DNA of 61,441 nt, from contig NW_019773859.1 of the NCBI RefSeq assembly GCF_001039355.2, positions 80,705 through 142,145 of the forward strand. Reading direction: 5' to 3'. The notes under the pieces were generated by a model, which saw only the letters and a list, made by a program, of their open reading frames with translations, searched no databases and was not told the DNA's origin. The stretch is from Lingula anatina. Taxonomy: Eukaryota > Brachiopoda > Lingulata > Lingulida > Lingulidae. This document shows positions 37,858 to 49,434 of this stretch, one piece after another (positions within the stretch are counted from its first letter, which is position 1; each line of letters starts with the position of its first letter). A program made the translations under genes and the position numbers.

Positions 37858-38916
37858 AGGGAAGCAGGTGCCAAAGTGCGCTGCGTGTAATATCATTACT
37901 AGACTACAGTACGTGATTTTTATGTGGGTCACGGCTGTTGGTCACCAAGGATGACTGTCATCCATGGATACTGGACATAAGACAATCAGTTCTGTCATGG
38001 CCTACAAAACATGAGAAATGAACTGCATGCTAAGAACAGATTATAGTCTAAGTTTAAGAAAAGAAATTTTGACCATAGTTATTGTTCTGAGTGTTCTAGA
38101 GTTTTCCCCTGAAGAAACTCCTTTCTGCTTAATGAGTAAGTTTTGGTGAAACATTTAGGAAGAGATTCTTCACAGAAGCTTTTGCTAGATCTTGTTTTCC
38201 ACAGATGTCTCTAATCTTTAATATTTTGTTTGAGGGGAGGGTCAAATTTAAGAAGAATTTTAAATTCTAGTTCTGTTTAAAAACAACACGTCACTGTACT
38301 GATTGTCTGCAGCATGAGGTTATGATTGGGAGACAGATTGTATTGTAATAAGGCAAATTGCATGTGGCTGGTCATTTTATTAAGAATAGATTATACACAA
38401 AACAAAAAGTAACTTTTTTGGAAATACTTTCAATCAAGACTAACCATCATGTAGAAGAACCCTCGCAGTAACATAATTTATGCTGTAAGGATAAAAATCC
38501 AGGTGAAACCAAATCCTTGAAAAACATGCTCAACACATATATGCTGAATGTTATAGATGGCTAAGCAAGGACAAAGAAGGGAAATGTTATAAAATGGAAT
38601 GGTCTCTAAATTATAAAGATAAAAGTGCAAGGTGACTCGATTCAGACTAGTTGTGAATTATTCGGCTGTGCATGCTTATTTATCAGGACCTGTAATTAGG
38701 TCCAATCCACTGGTGACACATGTCAAGAGACACCAGTGCCCATAATATTGTGATTTTGTTAATGAAGTGTTGGCTGTCAGCTGTGCAACATACAAATGAA
38801 GGAGTTTAGTCCATCACTTCACCACCATCAGTTTAGTGTCAAAAATAGTAAAATTTGTTTGGACAATTGTATATATATATAAATATATGTAGTAGTTTTG
38901 TGCAATCAAATTTGAT

Positions 38917-38922
38917 AATAAA
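38917..38922 (+). terminator. USP47 poly(A) signal (copy 2)
   Basis: AATAAA about 1.06 kb past the USP47 stop. The same sequence is present in copy 3 near 44940. Confidence 0.55.
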
Positions 38923-39460
38923 AAACAAGCCAAAATACTCCACCTGGTTAAATTCCATTGCTTATTTATTTTTTCGATTCAATACATTGTTTGTTAACGT
39001 GAGACTCGTAGCAAAAATTAGCTAATGAATGTTACATTAATGACTGCTGTTTATATATGGTACAACCACAACATCTGAGCAAGTTGAACCAGTTTCCTGT
39101 AATAGGTCTAATGTCATCAAGATACAAACCCTGATGAACTGTTCTTTGTACAGCCTGAACTTGATCTAATGGTCCAGCATGGTGTATTGCATGAAAAGTT
39201 TTATTGGCAAGTGTGTAGCTTGCATGTCTGTTATACGCATAAAAATAGGAAATAAAAGGAAAATATTGAACTGTGTCTTGTTTAGATTCATGCAAATAAT
39301 TGATACTTTTAAGTATTAAGTTAATTTTGTGTCAGTTCCCAGGCTACAGGAAGATTGTGGCTCTCAGGTGTTATGAAAATTGGCAGTTTCATTAGAACTT
39401 CAGTGCATCTTTAAAGTATTTGTTATTATAATGAATTGAAGTTCATAGTAAGATATATAT

Positions 39461-39468
<8 letters not shown>

Positions 39469-39524
<56 letters not shown>
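39469..39524. repeat. (TA)n microsatellite
   Basis: About 28 TA dinucleotides. The allelic counterpart in copy 3 is at about 45503-45553 with a different length. Confidence 0.95.
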
Positions 39525-39527
<3 letters not shown>

Positions 39528-39924
39528 CAATGAAGTACTTGTATCCATTGGAGAAGGGTATGTGTTTCATGGTTTGAAACTTCGAGACTGGTTATTTTTA
39601 CAGCTGTTGACTCACCCCGCCCCACTTGCCAATGTCAGTGTCCTCTCAGATAGGTATTTATGATATGCATACAGGAATTCCTGTACATGCACTTTTCACC
39701 ACTTTTCTAATACTCTGCTTTCCCATGTGGACAGAATTAAGTAACCTGTACAGAGGTTTTTTGTTTTTTTCTTGACAGGGCTGCTCAATCACAAAACTCG
39801 ACAAAAATCTTGTTAGTTTGCCTCTTTTAATTCAGAATTAATGATAATGTTTTTCATAGTTTTTAGACACACTGATTTATTTTTTTATTTTTATTTTTTA
39901 TTTTATTATTTTTATTATTATTAT

Positions 39925-39955
<31 letters not shown>

Positions 39956-40549
39956 GTAGAAAGCTTTAATAGCACGTACGACCGTGGTTACTGTTCTACG
40001 AGCATCGCCACAATCGCCAGAAGTTCCATTGATCGTAGCCAGGTGGCTCTGTGGTACAGTTCTAGAAATAGCCTCAAATACATATGATGACACATGTCTT
40101 TCAAATGAGATATCTAATTATATGCATTTTGTAATTTTTAAACACTTTTGAATCAAAGATGATGAATATTTAGTGTTTAATTCTAATGATCAAAATCCAA
40201 ATTAAATTCAAGTGATTACAATTTACTTGAGAGTATGTTGGTGCATTGTGGGTAATCATCTCATTTCGCAAGGCGAGGAAACGGCAAAACAGGCTGACAG
40301 AAGATAAAAAATCACGGTGAGGACGAGCTGTTGGTCAAAAATAATTCATGTTGAGGTTAAACGATAGCTGTTAGTATGTATTTCATGGTAATAATCTGTA
40401 TTTTCTTCCATTTTGTAAGTTTCTCAAGAAAAATATGTCTCACAAATGACAGGATGGGTCACTATCTTCTTTGTCTTGCTTGCTTTATCGCGACGGCCTA
40501 CGATCATTTCTTTGTTCTTAATCATTGATTGACTTTTCTTCTCTTTCAG

Positions 40550-40674
40550 ATTTTCTTTTTTCTTTAAGTCTCCATCTCTGTGAAGCGACTCAGGGAAGAC
40601 TTGGTTATAAACATAATTCTGGACGGACAAGGAGGATCGGGTGGTGCTTCTCGACGTGCGGGAGGAAGGTAAAG
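40550..40674 (+). other. EIF4G2: redundant EIF4G2 first coding exon (copy 2)
   Basis: Identical in its coding part to 46578-46696, including the GTG (40580) and CTG (40619) codons and the donor at 40669. It is cut off by the contig end at 40704, so it cannot be spliced to the rest of EIF4G2 without reading through the third copy. It is an assembly product. Confidence 0.85.
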
Positions 40675-40704
40675 AATAAATTACGTTTGAAATGGAATGA
40701 AACA

Positions 40705-40705
40705 N
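40705..40705. other. single-N contig join
   Basis: The left side ends in EIF4G2 intron 1. The right side restarts at the USP47 intronic poly(A) run. Confidence 0.9.
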
Positions 40706-40998
40706 AAAAAAAAAAGGTTTGAAAATCAGATGATGTATATAATAGAGTCAAACTTAAAGTAATCTTACCCAAAGGTGCCCAAGTGAAACATCGGATTCAG
40801 AAGGGTTTTGTTAGGACAGGATCTAAAGCAAAAATAGCCTTTTGGCAGAGGGTAAATATGACAGTCTAAATTGGTAAGACCCGCTTGAAATATCAAGGAT
40901 GTTGTAAAGCCTGGCAGTCAAAGTGCCACACTCAGTTCTGCTGAATTTTTATCTTGAAAAGTTTTGGAGACTAATTTGATTTTATGTGTGCCTTGCAG

Positions 40999-43890
40999 GT
41001 CTACAGGGTCTACTCCAATAACCAGGAATTTGAGAGTGTACGGCTTTCAGAGACTTTAAGCTCTTATGGAGATGACAGCAGAGTGAGTGGTCAAATACAC
41101 CAACAGATAATATCAGATAACAGGCCTTTTTGTCACTTATAGTTTTAGTTTTGTTGAATGTGTTAAATTTGCCTTCAAGTCTTGTGTAAAATGGCCCTAA
41201 AACCCACGTTGTTTTCTTTGTCACATGTAAGTCCATCTTTATATTTAATATACTTTTCTGTGTATCACTACAAATCCTGCAGATTCATCCGATAAGCCCA
41301 AATATGTGGTCAGTGTAACATTCTCTTTTATGTTTGTCTTTTGCAGCTAAATATCAAGCTAGGGAGAGCCTTAAAGAAGGGAGAATATCGGGCCAAGGTG
41401 TACCAGCTGTTGATCAATGAGACAGAAGTAGGTGTTGGATAAACTTTCCTCAAGCTATTAAAATCCATTCTGCTTTATTTATTGTCTTATTTGTTACAAA
41501 GCTTTATAACAAGTTTTAATCATTTTTGCTGGTTTGTTTAATATTGTATTTTTTTTTCAGCCTGTAAAACTGCTGTTTGATGCTGTGTTTGCCAAAGGTA
41601 TGACAGTGCTGGAGTCCAAACAAATTCTGCAGGAAGAGATGAAGTTACAGCACAATCTGGAAGTTCCCTTGGACAGGTAGGGCCATCCCAAGAGATGCAA
41701 TTGCCACTGTCAATTTCAATACATCAAAAAAAAAAAATTCTTACTCCCATTAGTAAACAGCAATATTTTCTTGTTGGTAAAACTTGGATGTTTTTCAAGT
41801 TGTGTTAAGATGACTCTGTGTGGGCATTTTCAAACAAGTTGATGAACTTCATTTATTAAAGATATACATAACAAACTATAGTTGTACTTGTAAACTCGTA
41901 CACAGTATACGTGGTAAATAACGAATAACTTTGCTGTTGTGTGCTGCAGCAGTGTGTAATCTGCAACAATGATTTTTTTTAGAATTCGCCTGCGTAAAAA
42001 GACTTGGCGCAACCCTGGCTCCATATTTCTTGATGACCAAGTGTATGAAGATGATATTCCAATCTATGCCAACTGGGAGCTGTTTGTGGAGGTCTTAGAT
42101 GGTAAGTAAATATGATTTGCTATGCCATGGTAAGAACATCACAGTTTGCAGTCATTATTGCACTATTTCACTGATATGCTCTCTCTGCTGCATCCAAAAT
42201 GTTTTAAACTATCATGTAAATCTTAATAAGTTCTTTGAAGAAAATGTTATTATAATATTGATATGGTGTCTTTAACATCTTTCATTACCAAATTTAAGAA
42301 TTATTCTAAAAATTGATTAATATTTAAAGCAATCTTAAGAACTTTAAATTGCTGTGATGTAAATGACTTATGTCAAATTTTACACTCTAGTAACATAAAT
42401 GCAGTTTTCATTGTGTTCAAATTGAAACAGTTAAACAGTTACACCAGGATGTTGGAAATTCTCTCACATTTCAGGTAAAGAATTTTTTTTTTTTGTGAAA
42501 CTGGAGTAAGTTGATTCTTGTTCTTGTTGCAGGCCCAGAGCAGTTGACCTCCTCATCTCAGGTGTCTATCTCTGTGAAGAGGTGGAGGCCATCACAGTTC
42601 AAACTGGATCCATTTCAGGAGGTCATCTTAAACTCTACTGCTGTCACAGAACTGATACAGAAGGTGGGTGGACTTTTACACCTAACCCTTTATGTTGATT
42701 ATGGTGTGGCTTGGTTACAACTGTTATCATTCTCAGTGCCAGGTTATGATATGAACTTTAATAGAATTGTTTATATTGCTTCCATTTAAAAAGAGATGGT
42801 TAAGTGAGTTAAAGGTGTCATAATGAAAGCGCAGTGTACTGCACTGTTATATATCACTTGTTGAGTTGCAAATGATTTGAGATGTCTCTTTTCATTATGT
42901 TTTTTAGCTCTCAGAAATAAGTGGAATCCCTGAAGAAAATATTGAGTTTGCCAAGGTAACATCATAGACCCTACGTTTATTGAAAAGTAAAATAAAAAAC
43001 TTGAAGTCTGTTTTTAGCAGTTTGAGCCATGTCTTATGTTTATGCGTGCATTAAAACAAGTCATGTTCACAAAGACATTCCAAAACAGAAGACTCTCTGT
43101 TGCATAGCAATTGCAGGCATAAGAACATTTAAGTATGCTTCCAAACTTCATATCTTCAACCATAATTCCTGACAGTATGTGCCATGTGTTCCAGGGCCGT
43201 GGTACGTTCCCCTGTGAGGTGTCCCTGCTGGAGATCAACACTGACCTGGAGTGGAATCCACAGGTGACATCTCTCAATGTCTGGCCACTGTATATCTGTG
43301 ATGATGGAAGTGTTCTCTATTACAGGTAAGATGCCAGACTACATGGTCCTACGACTTTAAATTTGTATATAAAAAGAGAAGAGTTCAAGTAACATGGCTG
43401 ATATTTTGATTTGAATGATATGCAAAATATGAGTTCTTTTCTGTTAGGATAACCTTTTGTCTGTGATAAAAGAATGTGTACTTAATATAGCTGGATAGCC
43501 TGTGGCACCTTTTTCACATGCACAAGTGTCACAGTACTTTTACTTATCAACAAGATTAAATTGTGTTTTTGCATTTTTCTTACCCAGAGACAAAACTGAA
43601 GAACCTATGGAGCTGACTGAAGAACTTCAGAAAGAAATCAAACAGAAGGAAAGCATAAGGTGGGCACTGCAATTTGTCACATTTTTCTGACAAAAAAATG
43701 TTTTTGTTCAATATGTTTTCATAGTTGACTGAAATGCACTTTTAAAAATTAACTCAAGATTTTTTTTTTTTTTTTCAGAACAAGACTAAACCAGCGAATT
43801 ATGTACTCCCCAAGGAAGGAGAGAGCATTAAAGATTTACACTGAGGAATCGTCGCCAACATCAGTTACTAAAGACTCTGAACTAGACTAA
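40999..43890 (+). CDS. USP47: USP47 3' exons, redundant third copy
   Basis: Exons at 40999-41082, 41347-41427, 41561-41676, 41983-42101, 42533-42663, 42908-42955, 43195-43325, 43588-43659 and 43779-43890 (stop). They encode the C-terminal ubiquitin-like repeats of USP47, for example [33 protein letters not shown] and [12 protein letters not shown]. No catalytic domain or promoter precedes them. In the real locus these are probably the actual last exons of USP47 for the haplotype represented by copies 1 and 3. Confidence 0.85.
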
Positions 43891-45499
43891 AGGGAAGCAG
43901 GTGCCAAAGTGCGCTGCGTGTAATATCATTACTAGACTACAGTACGTGATTTTTATGTGGGTCACGGCTGTTGGTCACCAAGGATGACTGTCATCCATGG
44001 ATACTGGACATAAGACAATCAGTTCTGTCATGGCCTACAAAACATAGAAATGAACTGCATGCTAAGAACAGATTATAGTCTAAATTTAAGAAAAGAAATT
44101 TTGACCATAGTTATTGTTCTGAGTGTTCTAGAGTTTTCCCCTGAAGAAACTCTTTTGGTGAAACTTTTGGTGAAACATTTAGGAAGAGATTCTTCACAGA
44201 AGCTTTTGCTAGATCTTGTTTTCCACAGATGTCTCTAATCTTTAATATTTTGTTTGGGGGGAGGGTCAAATTTAAGAAGAATTTTAAATTCTAGTTCTGT
44301 TTAAAAACAACACGTCACTGTACTGATTGTCTGCAGCATGAGGTTATGATTGGGAGACGGATTGTATTGTAATAAGGCAAATTGCATGTGGCTGGTCATT
44401 TTATTAAGAATAGATTATACACAAAACAAAAAGTAACTTTGTTGGAAATACTTTCAATCGAGACTAACCATCATGTAGAAGAATCCTCGCAGTAACATAA
44501 TTTATGCTGTAAGGATAAAAATCCAGGTGAAACCAAATCCTTGAAAAACATGCTCAACACATATATGCCGAATGTTATAGATGGCTAAGCAAGGACAAAG
44601 AAGGGAAATGTTATAAAATGGAATGGTCTCTAAATTATAAAGATAAAAGTGCAAGGTGACTCGATTCAGACTAGTTGTGAATTATTCGGCTGTGCATGCT
44701 TATTTATCAGGACCTGTAATTAGGTCCAATCCACTGGTGTCACATGTCAAGAGACACCAGTGCCCATAATATTGTGATTTTGTTAATGAAGTGTTGGCTG
44801 TCAGCTGTGCAACATACAAATGAAGGAGTTTAGTCCAACACTTCACCACCATCAGTTTAGTGTCAAAAATAGTAAAATTTGTTTGGACAATTGTATATAT
44901 ATATAAATATATGTAGTAGTTTTGTGCAATCAAATTTGATAATAAAAAACAAGCCAAAATACTCCACCTGGTTAAATTCCATTGCTTATTTATTTTTTCG
45001 ATTCAATACATTGTTTGTTAACGTGAGACTCGTAGCAAAAATTAGCTAATGAATGTTACATTAATGACTGCTGTTTATATATGGTACAACCACAACATCT
45101 GAGCAAGTTGAACCAGTTTCCTGTAATAGGTCTAATGTCATCAAGATACAAACCCTGATGAACTGTGTTCTTTGTACAGCCTGAACTTGATCTAATGGTC
45201 CAGCATGGTGTATTGCATGAAAAGTTATATTGGCAAGTGTGTGGCTTGCATGTCTGTTATACGCATAAAAATAGGAAATAAAAGGAAAATATTGAACGGT
45301 GTCTTGTTTAGATTCATGCAAATAATTTATACTTTTAAGTATTTAAAAGTTAATTTTTGTGTCAGTTACCAGGCCACAGGAAGATTATGGCTCTCAGGTG
45401 TTATGAAAATTGGCAGTTTCATTAGAACTTCAGTGCATCTTTAAAGTATTTGTTATTATAATGAATTGAAGTTCATGGTAAGATATATCCATCATATTC

Positions 45500-45502
<3 letters not shown>

Positions 45503-45553
<51 letters not shown>
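45503..45553. repeat. (TA)n microsatellite (copy 3)
   Basis: Shorter allele of the repeat at 39469, preceded by TTCAG absent from copy 2. A C-rich run (about 45644-45662) lies just downstream and is also shorter in copy 2. Confidence 0.9.
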
Positions 45554-45555
<2 letters not shown>

Positions 45556-46199
45556 CAATGAAGTACTTGTATCCATTGGAGAAGGGTATGTGTTTCATGG
45601 TTTGAAACTTCAAGACTGGTTATTTTTACAGCTGTTGACTCACCCCCCCCCCCTCCCCCCCCCACTTGCCAATGTCAGTGTCCTCTCAGATAGGTATTTA
45701 TGATATGCATACAGGAATTCCTGTACAGGCACTTTTCACCTCTTTTCCAATTACTCTGCTTTCCGATGTGGACAGAATAAAGTAACCTGTATAGAGGTTT
45801 TTTGTGTTTTTTTCTTGACAGGGCTGCTCAATCACAAAACTCGACAAAAATCTTGTTAGTTTGCCTCTTTTAATTCAGAATTAATGATAATGATTTTTTA
45901 TAGTTTTTAGACGCGCTGATTTATTTATTTATTTATTTTTATTTTTTATTTTTTATTTTATTATTTTATTTATTTTTGTTTTCTTGTAGAAAGCTTTAAT
46001 AGCACGTACGACCGTGGTTACTGTTCTACATGTACTAGCATCGCCAGAAGTTCCATTGATCGTAGCCAGGTGGCTCTGTGGTACAGTTCTAGAAATAGCC
46101 TCAAATACATATGATGATACATGTCTTTCAAATGAGATATTTAATCTATATGCATTTTGTAATTATTAAACACTTTTGAATCAAAGATGATGAATTTTT

Positions 46200-46344
46200 A
46201 GTGTTTAATTCTAATGATCAAAATCCAAATTAAATTCAAGTGATTACAATTTACTTGAGAGTATGTTGGTGCATTGTGGGTAATCATCTCATTTCGCAAG
46301 GCGAGGAAACGGCAAAACAGGCTGACAGAAGATAAAAAATCACG
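46200..46344 (+). promoter_or_regulatory. EIF4G2: EIF4G2 promoter and non-coding first exon
   Basis: A GCATTGTGGGTAATC element (about 46270-46285), which on the minus strand resembles the ZNF143-type CCCA-x4-GC core, precedes a likely 5' UTR exon ending AAATCACG at 46344 before GTGAGG. The intron 46345-46577 then ends in a strong pyrimidine tract and CAG. The assignment is inferred from splice signals only. Confidence 0.4.
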
Positions 46345-46607
46345 GTGAGGACCAGCCGTTGGTCAAAAATAATTCATGTTGAGGTTAAACGATAGCTGTT
46401 AGTATATATTTCATGGTAATAACCTGTATTTTCTTCCGATTTGTAAGTTTCTCAAGAAAAATATGTCTCACAAATGACAGGATGGGTCACTATCTTCTTT
46501 GTCTTGCTTGCTTTATCGCGACGGCCTACGATCATTTCTTTGTTCTTAATCATTGATTGACTTTTCTTCTCTTTCAGATTTTCTTTTTTCTTTAAGTCTC
46601 CATCTCT

Positions 46608-49393
46608 GTGAAGCGACTCAGGGAAGACTTGGTTATAAACATAATTCTGGACGGACAAGGAGGATCGGGTGGTGCTTCTCGACGTGCGGGAGGAAGGTAA
46701 AGAATAAATTACGTTTGAAATGGAATGAAAGGGTTTCTCGGGTCACGAAGGGAACGAATGACATCTGTCGACTTTATCGATCTCCCCTGTTTGTCTCATA
46801 GATGCCATGAGGCTGGTTTGATATTACTATGATCTAAACTAGTGTAATATGTTTTTATTATAAGTTATGGATTCACCAAGAATGGTCAAGTTAATTGTTC
46901 AAATAAGGGAAAGGGATAACAAGTGAAGTCCAGTGTAAAAAAAAATGACTGGGTTGCAGCAAAGGTTTACTTGTCTTTGGTTGCAGGAATTATTTTTAGG
47001 GAATCCTCTAAGGTTTTTTCTTAGGAATTAGTTTATTTTGGAGATAGAATTCGCTAAGGTTTCAAGCCATTTATGTTGATTTAAATTTCAAGATATTTCA
47101 ATTATGTCCGATTATTTTCTTCTTTTTCTTTTTGAAGGGTCTCCCAATATATAAATCATGAAGAGATTTTAATTTTGATTTGAATTTTAGGGACGAGAGA
47201 TCACCCCTACTCTCTGGCCCAGTTGCAACATCAGCTAATCAGCGATGGATTCCTCCAAGCAGCGTTAAACGAGATGCCCTAACCCAAGATGAAAAACATG
47301 ACAGTACATTCAGGAAAGTTAGAGGGTAAGTGATTCAGCTTGTTGTTTTATAGTTAACAGTGGATTTGTATCTGTAACTGAACAATTAAGATATAAAAGA
47401 CTTCTTGCATTTAACTTAGCTCATATCAGTTATTGTGATTCTCTCTTGAGTATATCTTTTAGTCTACCCTTTGCATTTTTCTCCCTTTTTTAAGATGAAT
47501 CAAAACTTTCCTTTCCTTTATTAATTATGTAAAATGATAATGTCAGATTTGGTGAAGATCGAAAGGTAAAAAAATATATGGCTTTTTAAGAGCAGCAAAA
47601 ATGTATAACATGCTTAAGCATAGATTTCTCAAAGAAAATGCTTATGAAGACTATTAGTATTACATAATTTTTATCCAACAAGTAACACTGCATTATTTCT
47701 TTGAACTTTGTAATATGAAATAGTAAATTATGAACATTTTATTGAGTACTAAAATTTTGGTTTCACGTGTTTTTATTTCAATTTTTTTGTGTTACATTTA
47801 TATCAATTGATATAGCCTTGCCTAACACCAACTTGTCTGAATTCTTTTTGGCAAGGCTGTTTTGTTCTAGTGAATATGTGCGTGGTTCTTATTCATATCC
47901 TCTTCAATTTCCTGGAAGATCACAGTTGATGATAATATTGCTGTTCTATCTTCTCTGAAGAGGAAAAGAGCTGAAAAATAAAAATTAGGACAGTGAAAAT
48001 CCGCACAATATCAGATGCTATGCAAAAAATCAAAAATAATCATACACAACTTTTGTCATTCATGAAATATATATTTTTAGACTTTTGACCTTGTCACATA
48101 TATTTCAATAAATGGCAATGAATAATAAATTTGGATTGAGCTTCATTTTTTTTTTTTTTTACAACTTGTGATTTAATATTTCATTTCAGAATACTTAATA
48201 AACTCACTCCTGAAAAATTTGACAAACTTGGTCTAGAATTACTGAATGTAGGGATTGACTCACCGGTGGTTTTGAAGGGAATTATCCTTCTTGTAAGTAT
48301 TTTGGTACTTAGTTTCTATTTTAAAATATGTCCCAGTATGCACTAAAACACATAAATTAAGTATTGTGCTGACTATTTTTTACCACTGTCATGTTGATGT
48401 ATAAGCAAGTTGATTGCTTTTCAGATTTTTGAGAAATCACTTGATGAACCAAAGTATAGTTCATTATATGCTCAATTATGCCAGCGACTATGTGAGGATG
48501 CACCAAACTTTGAACCTGCATCTTCAAACAACACTGTAAGTGATGATTTTTTACAAGGAAGCCTTAAACATCTGGGGAACTAATACTTGTTTAGTTTTAA
48601 TTTACTGTTCATGTTTTTTTTTTGTTTTTTTTTAGATTAAAATTACCAGCGAATAACATTATAAAAGCAAATACTATCATTGATATAGGCATGGCATGAT
48701 TTCGTTTGCATATTGGTAAAAAAATTTAATTTTTCATTAAATTTTGTTTTGTTTTTAATTTAGTCTTTTAGACGCCATTTGTTGAACAAGTGTCAAGATG
48801 AATTTGAAAACAGATCCAAAGCCACAAATGGTGAGTTTTTCTTACATAAATGTTAAAATGTATAATTTCATAAGCAGATTCAATGATGTTGGGTGACATG
48901 TTTCATTAAATATCTTCTTACATCTTCTTTGGTACAAGTGTTAACCTTAATAGTAATACATTTTACCTTCTCTTATCTGTTGTTGTTGCCTTTTTGGTCC
49001 AAATATGGTTTTGGTAGGAGTGGAGGACTTTTGAATCCTATATTTTGGGTGCTGAATGTACAGTTGCTCTAGTATATACAGAGAGAAAATTTAATCGTGT
49101 GTAATTGTCTGATTCGTTTTGTTTTTCAGAATTTGATAAGAGAGATACCCCACTCACTCCAGAGGAGCTGGAGAAATATCATGCTGCAAAGTTCAAAATG
49201 CTGGGAAACATCAAATTCATTGGTAAAAATTTCAATCGAAGATATGTATTTAAGATATATTTAAGCAAGAACTATGCTATATGAATACATCATGCTGAAA
49301 ATACAATTTAAAAAAACTTGCCACTAAAAATTCAATACTTATTCAATATTTTTAGAAAATAGAAATTATTAGTTGATAATTCACAAGGATAAT

Positions 49394-49434
<41 letters not shown>

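Larger units (their letters stand above)
40706..46730 (+). repeat. duplication block, copy 3
   Basis: Begins at the same poly(A) run as copies 1 and 2 and continues without a break into EIF4G2. It holds USP47 exons 25-33, intergenic DNA and the EIF4G2 promoter. It is colinear with copy 1 and differs from copy 2 by SNPs, small indels and microsatellite length (6056-bp offset at the start, 6027 at the end). Confidence 0.9.

Noticed and set aside
48539-48620. Possible C/D box snoRNA in an EIF4G2 intron (GTGATGA box C)
   Set aside because: No D box at suitable spacing and no terminal stem. Introns of RPL10A were also checked by eye without a convincing case.
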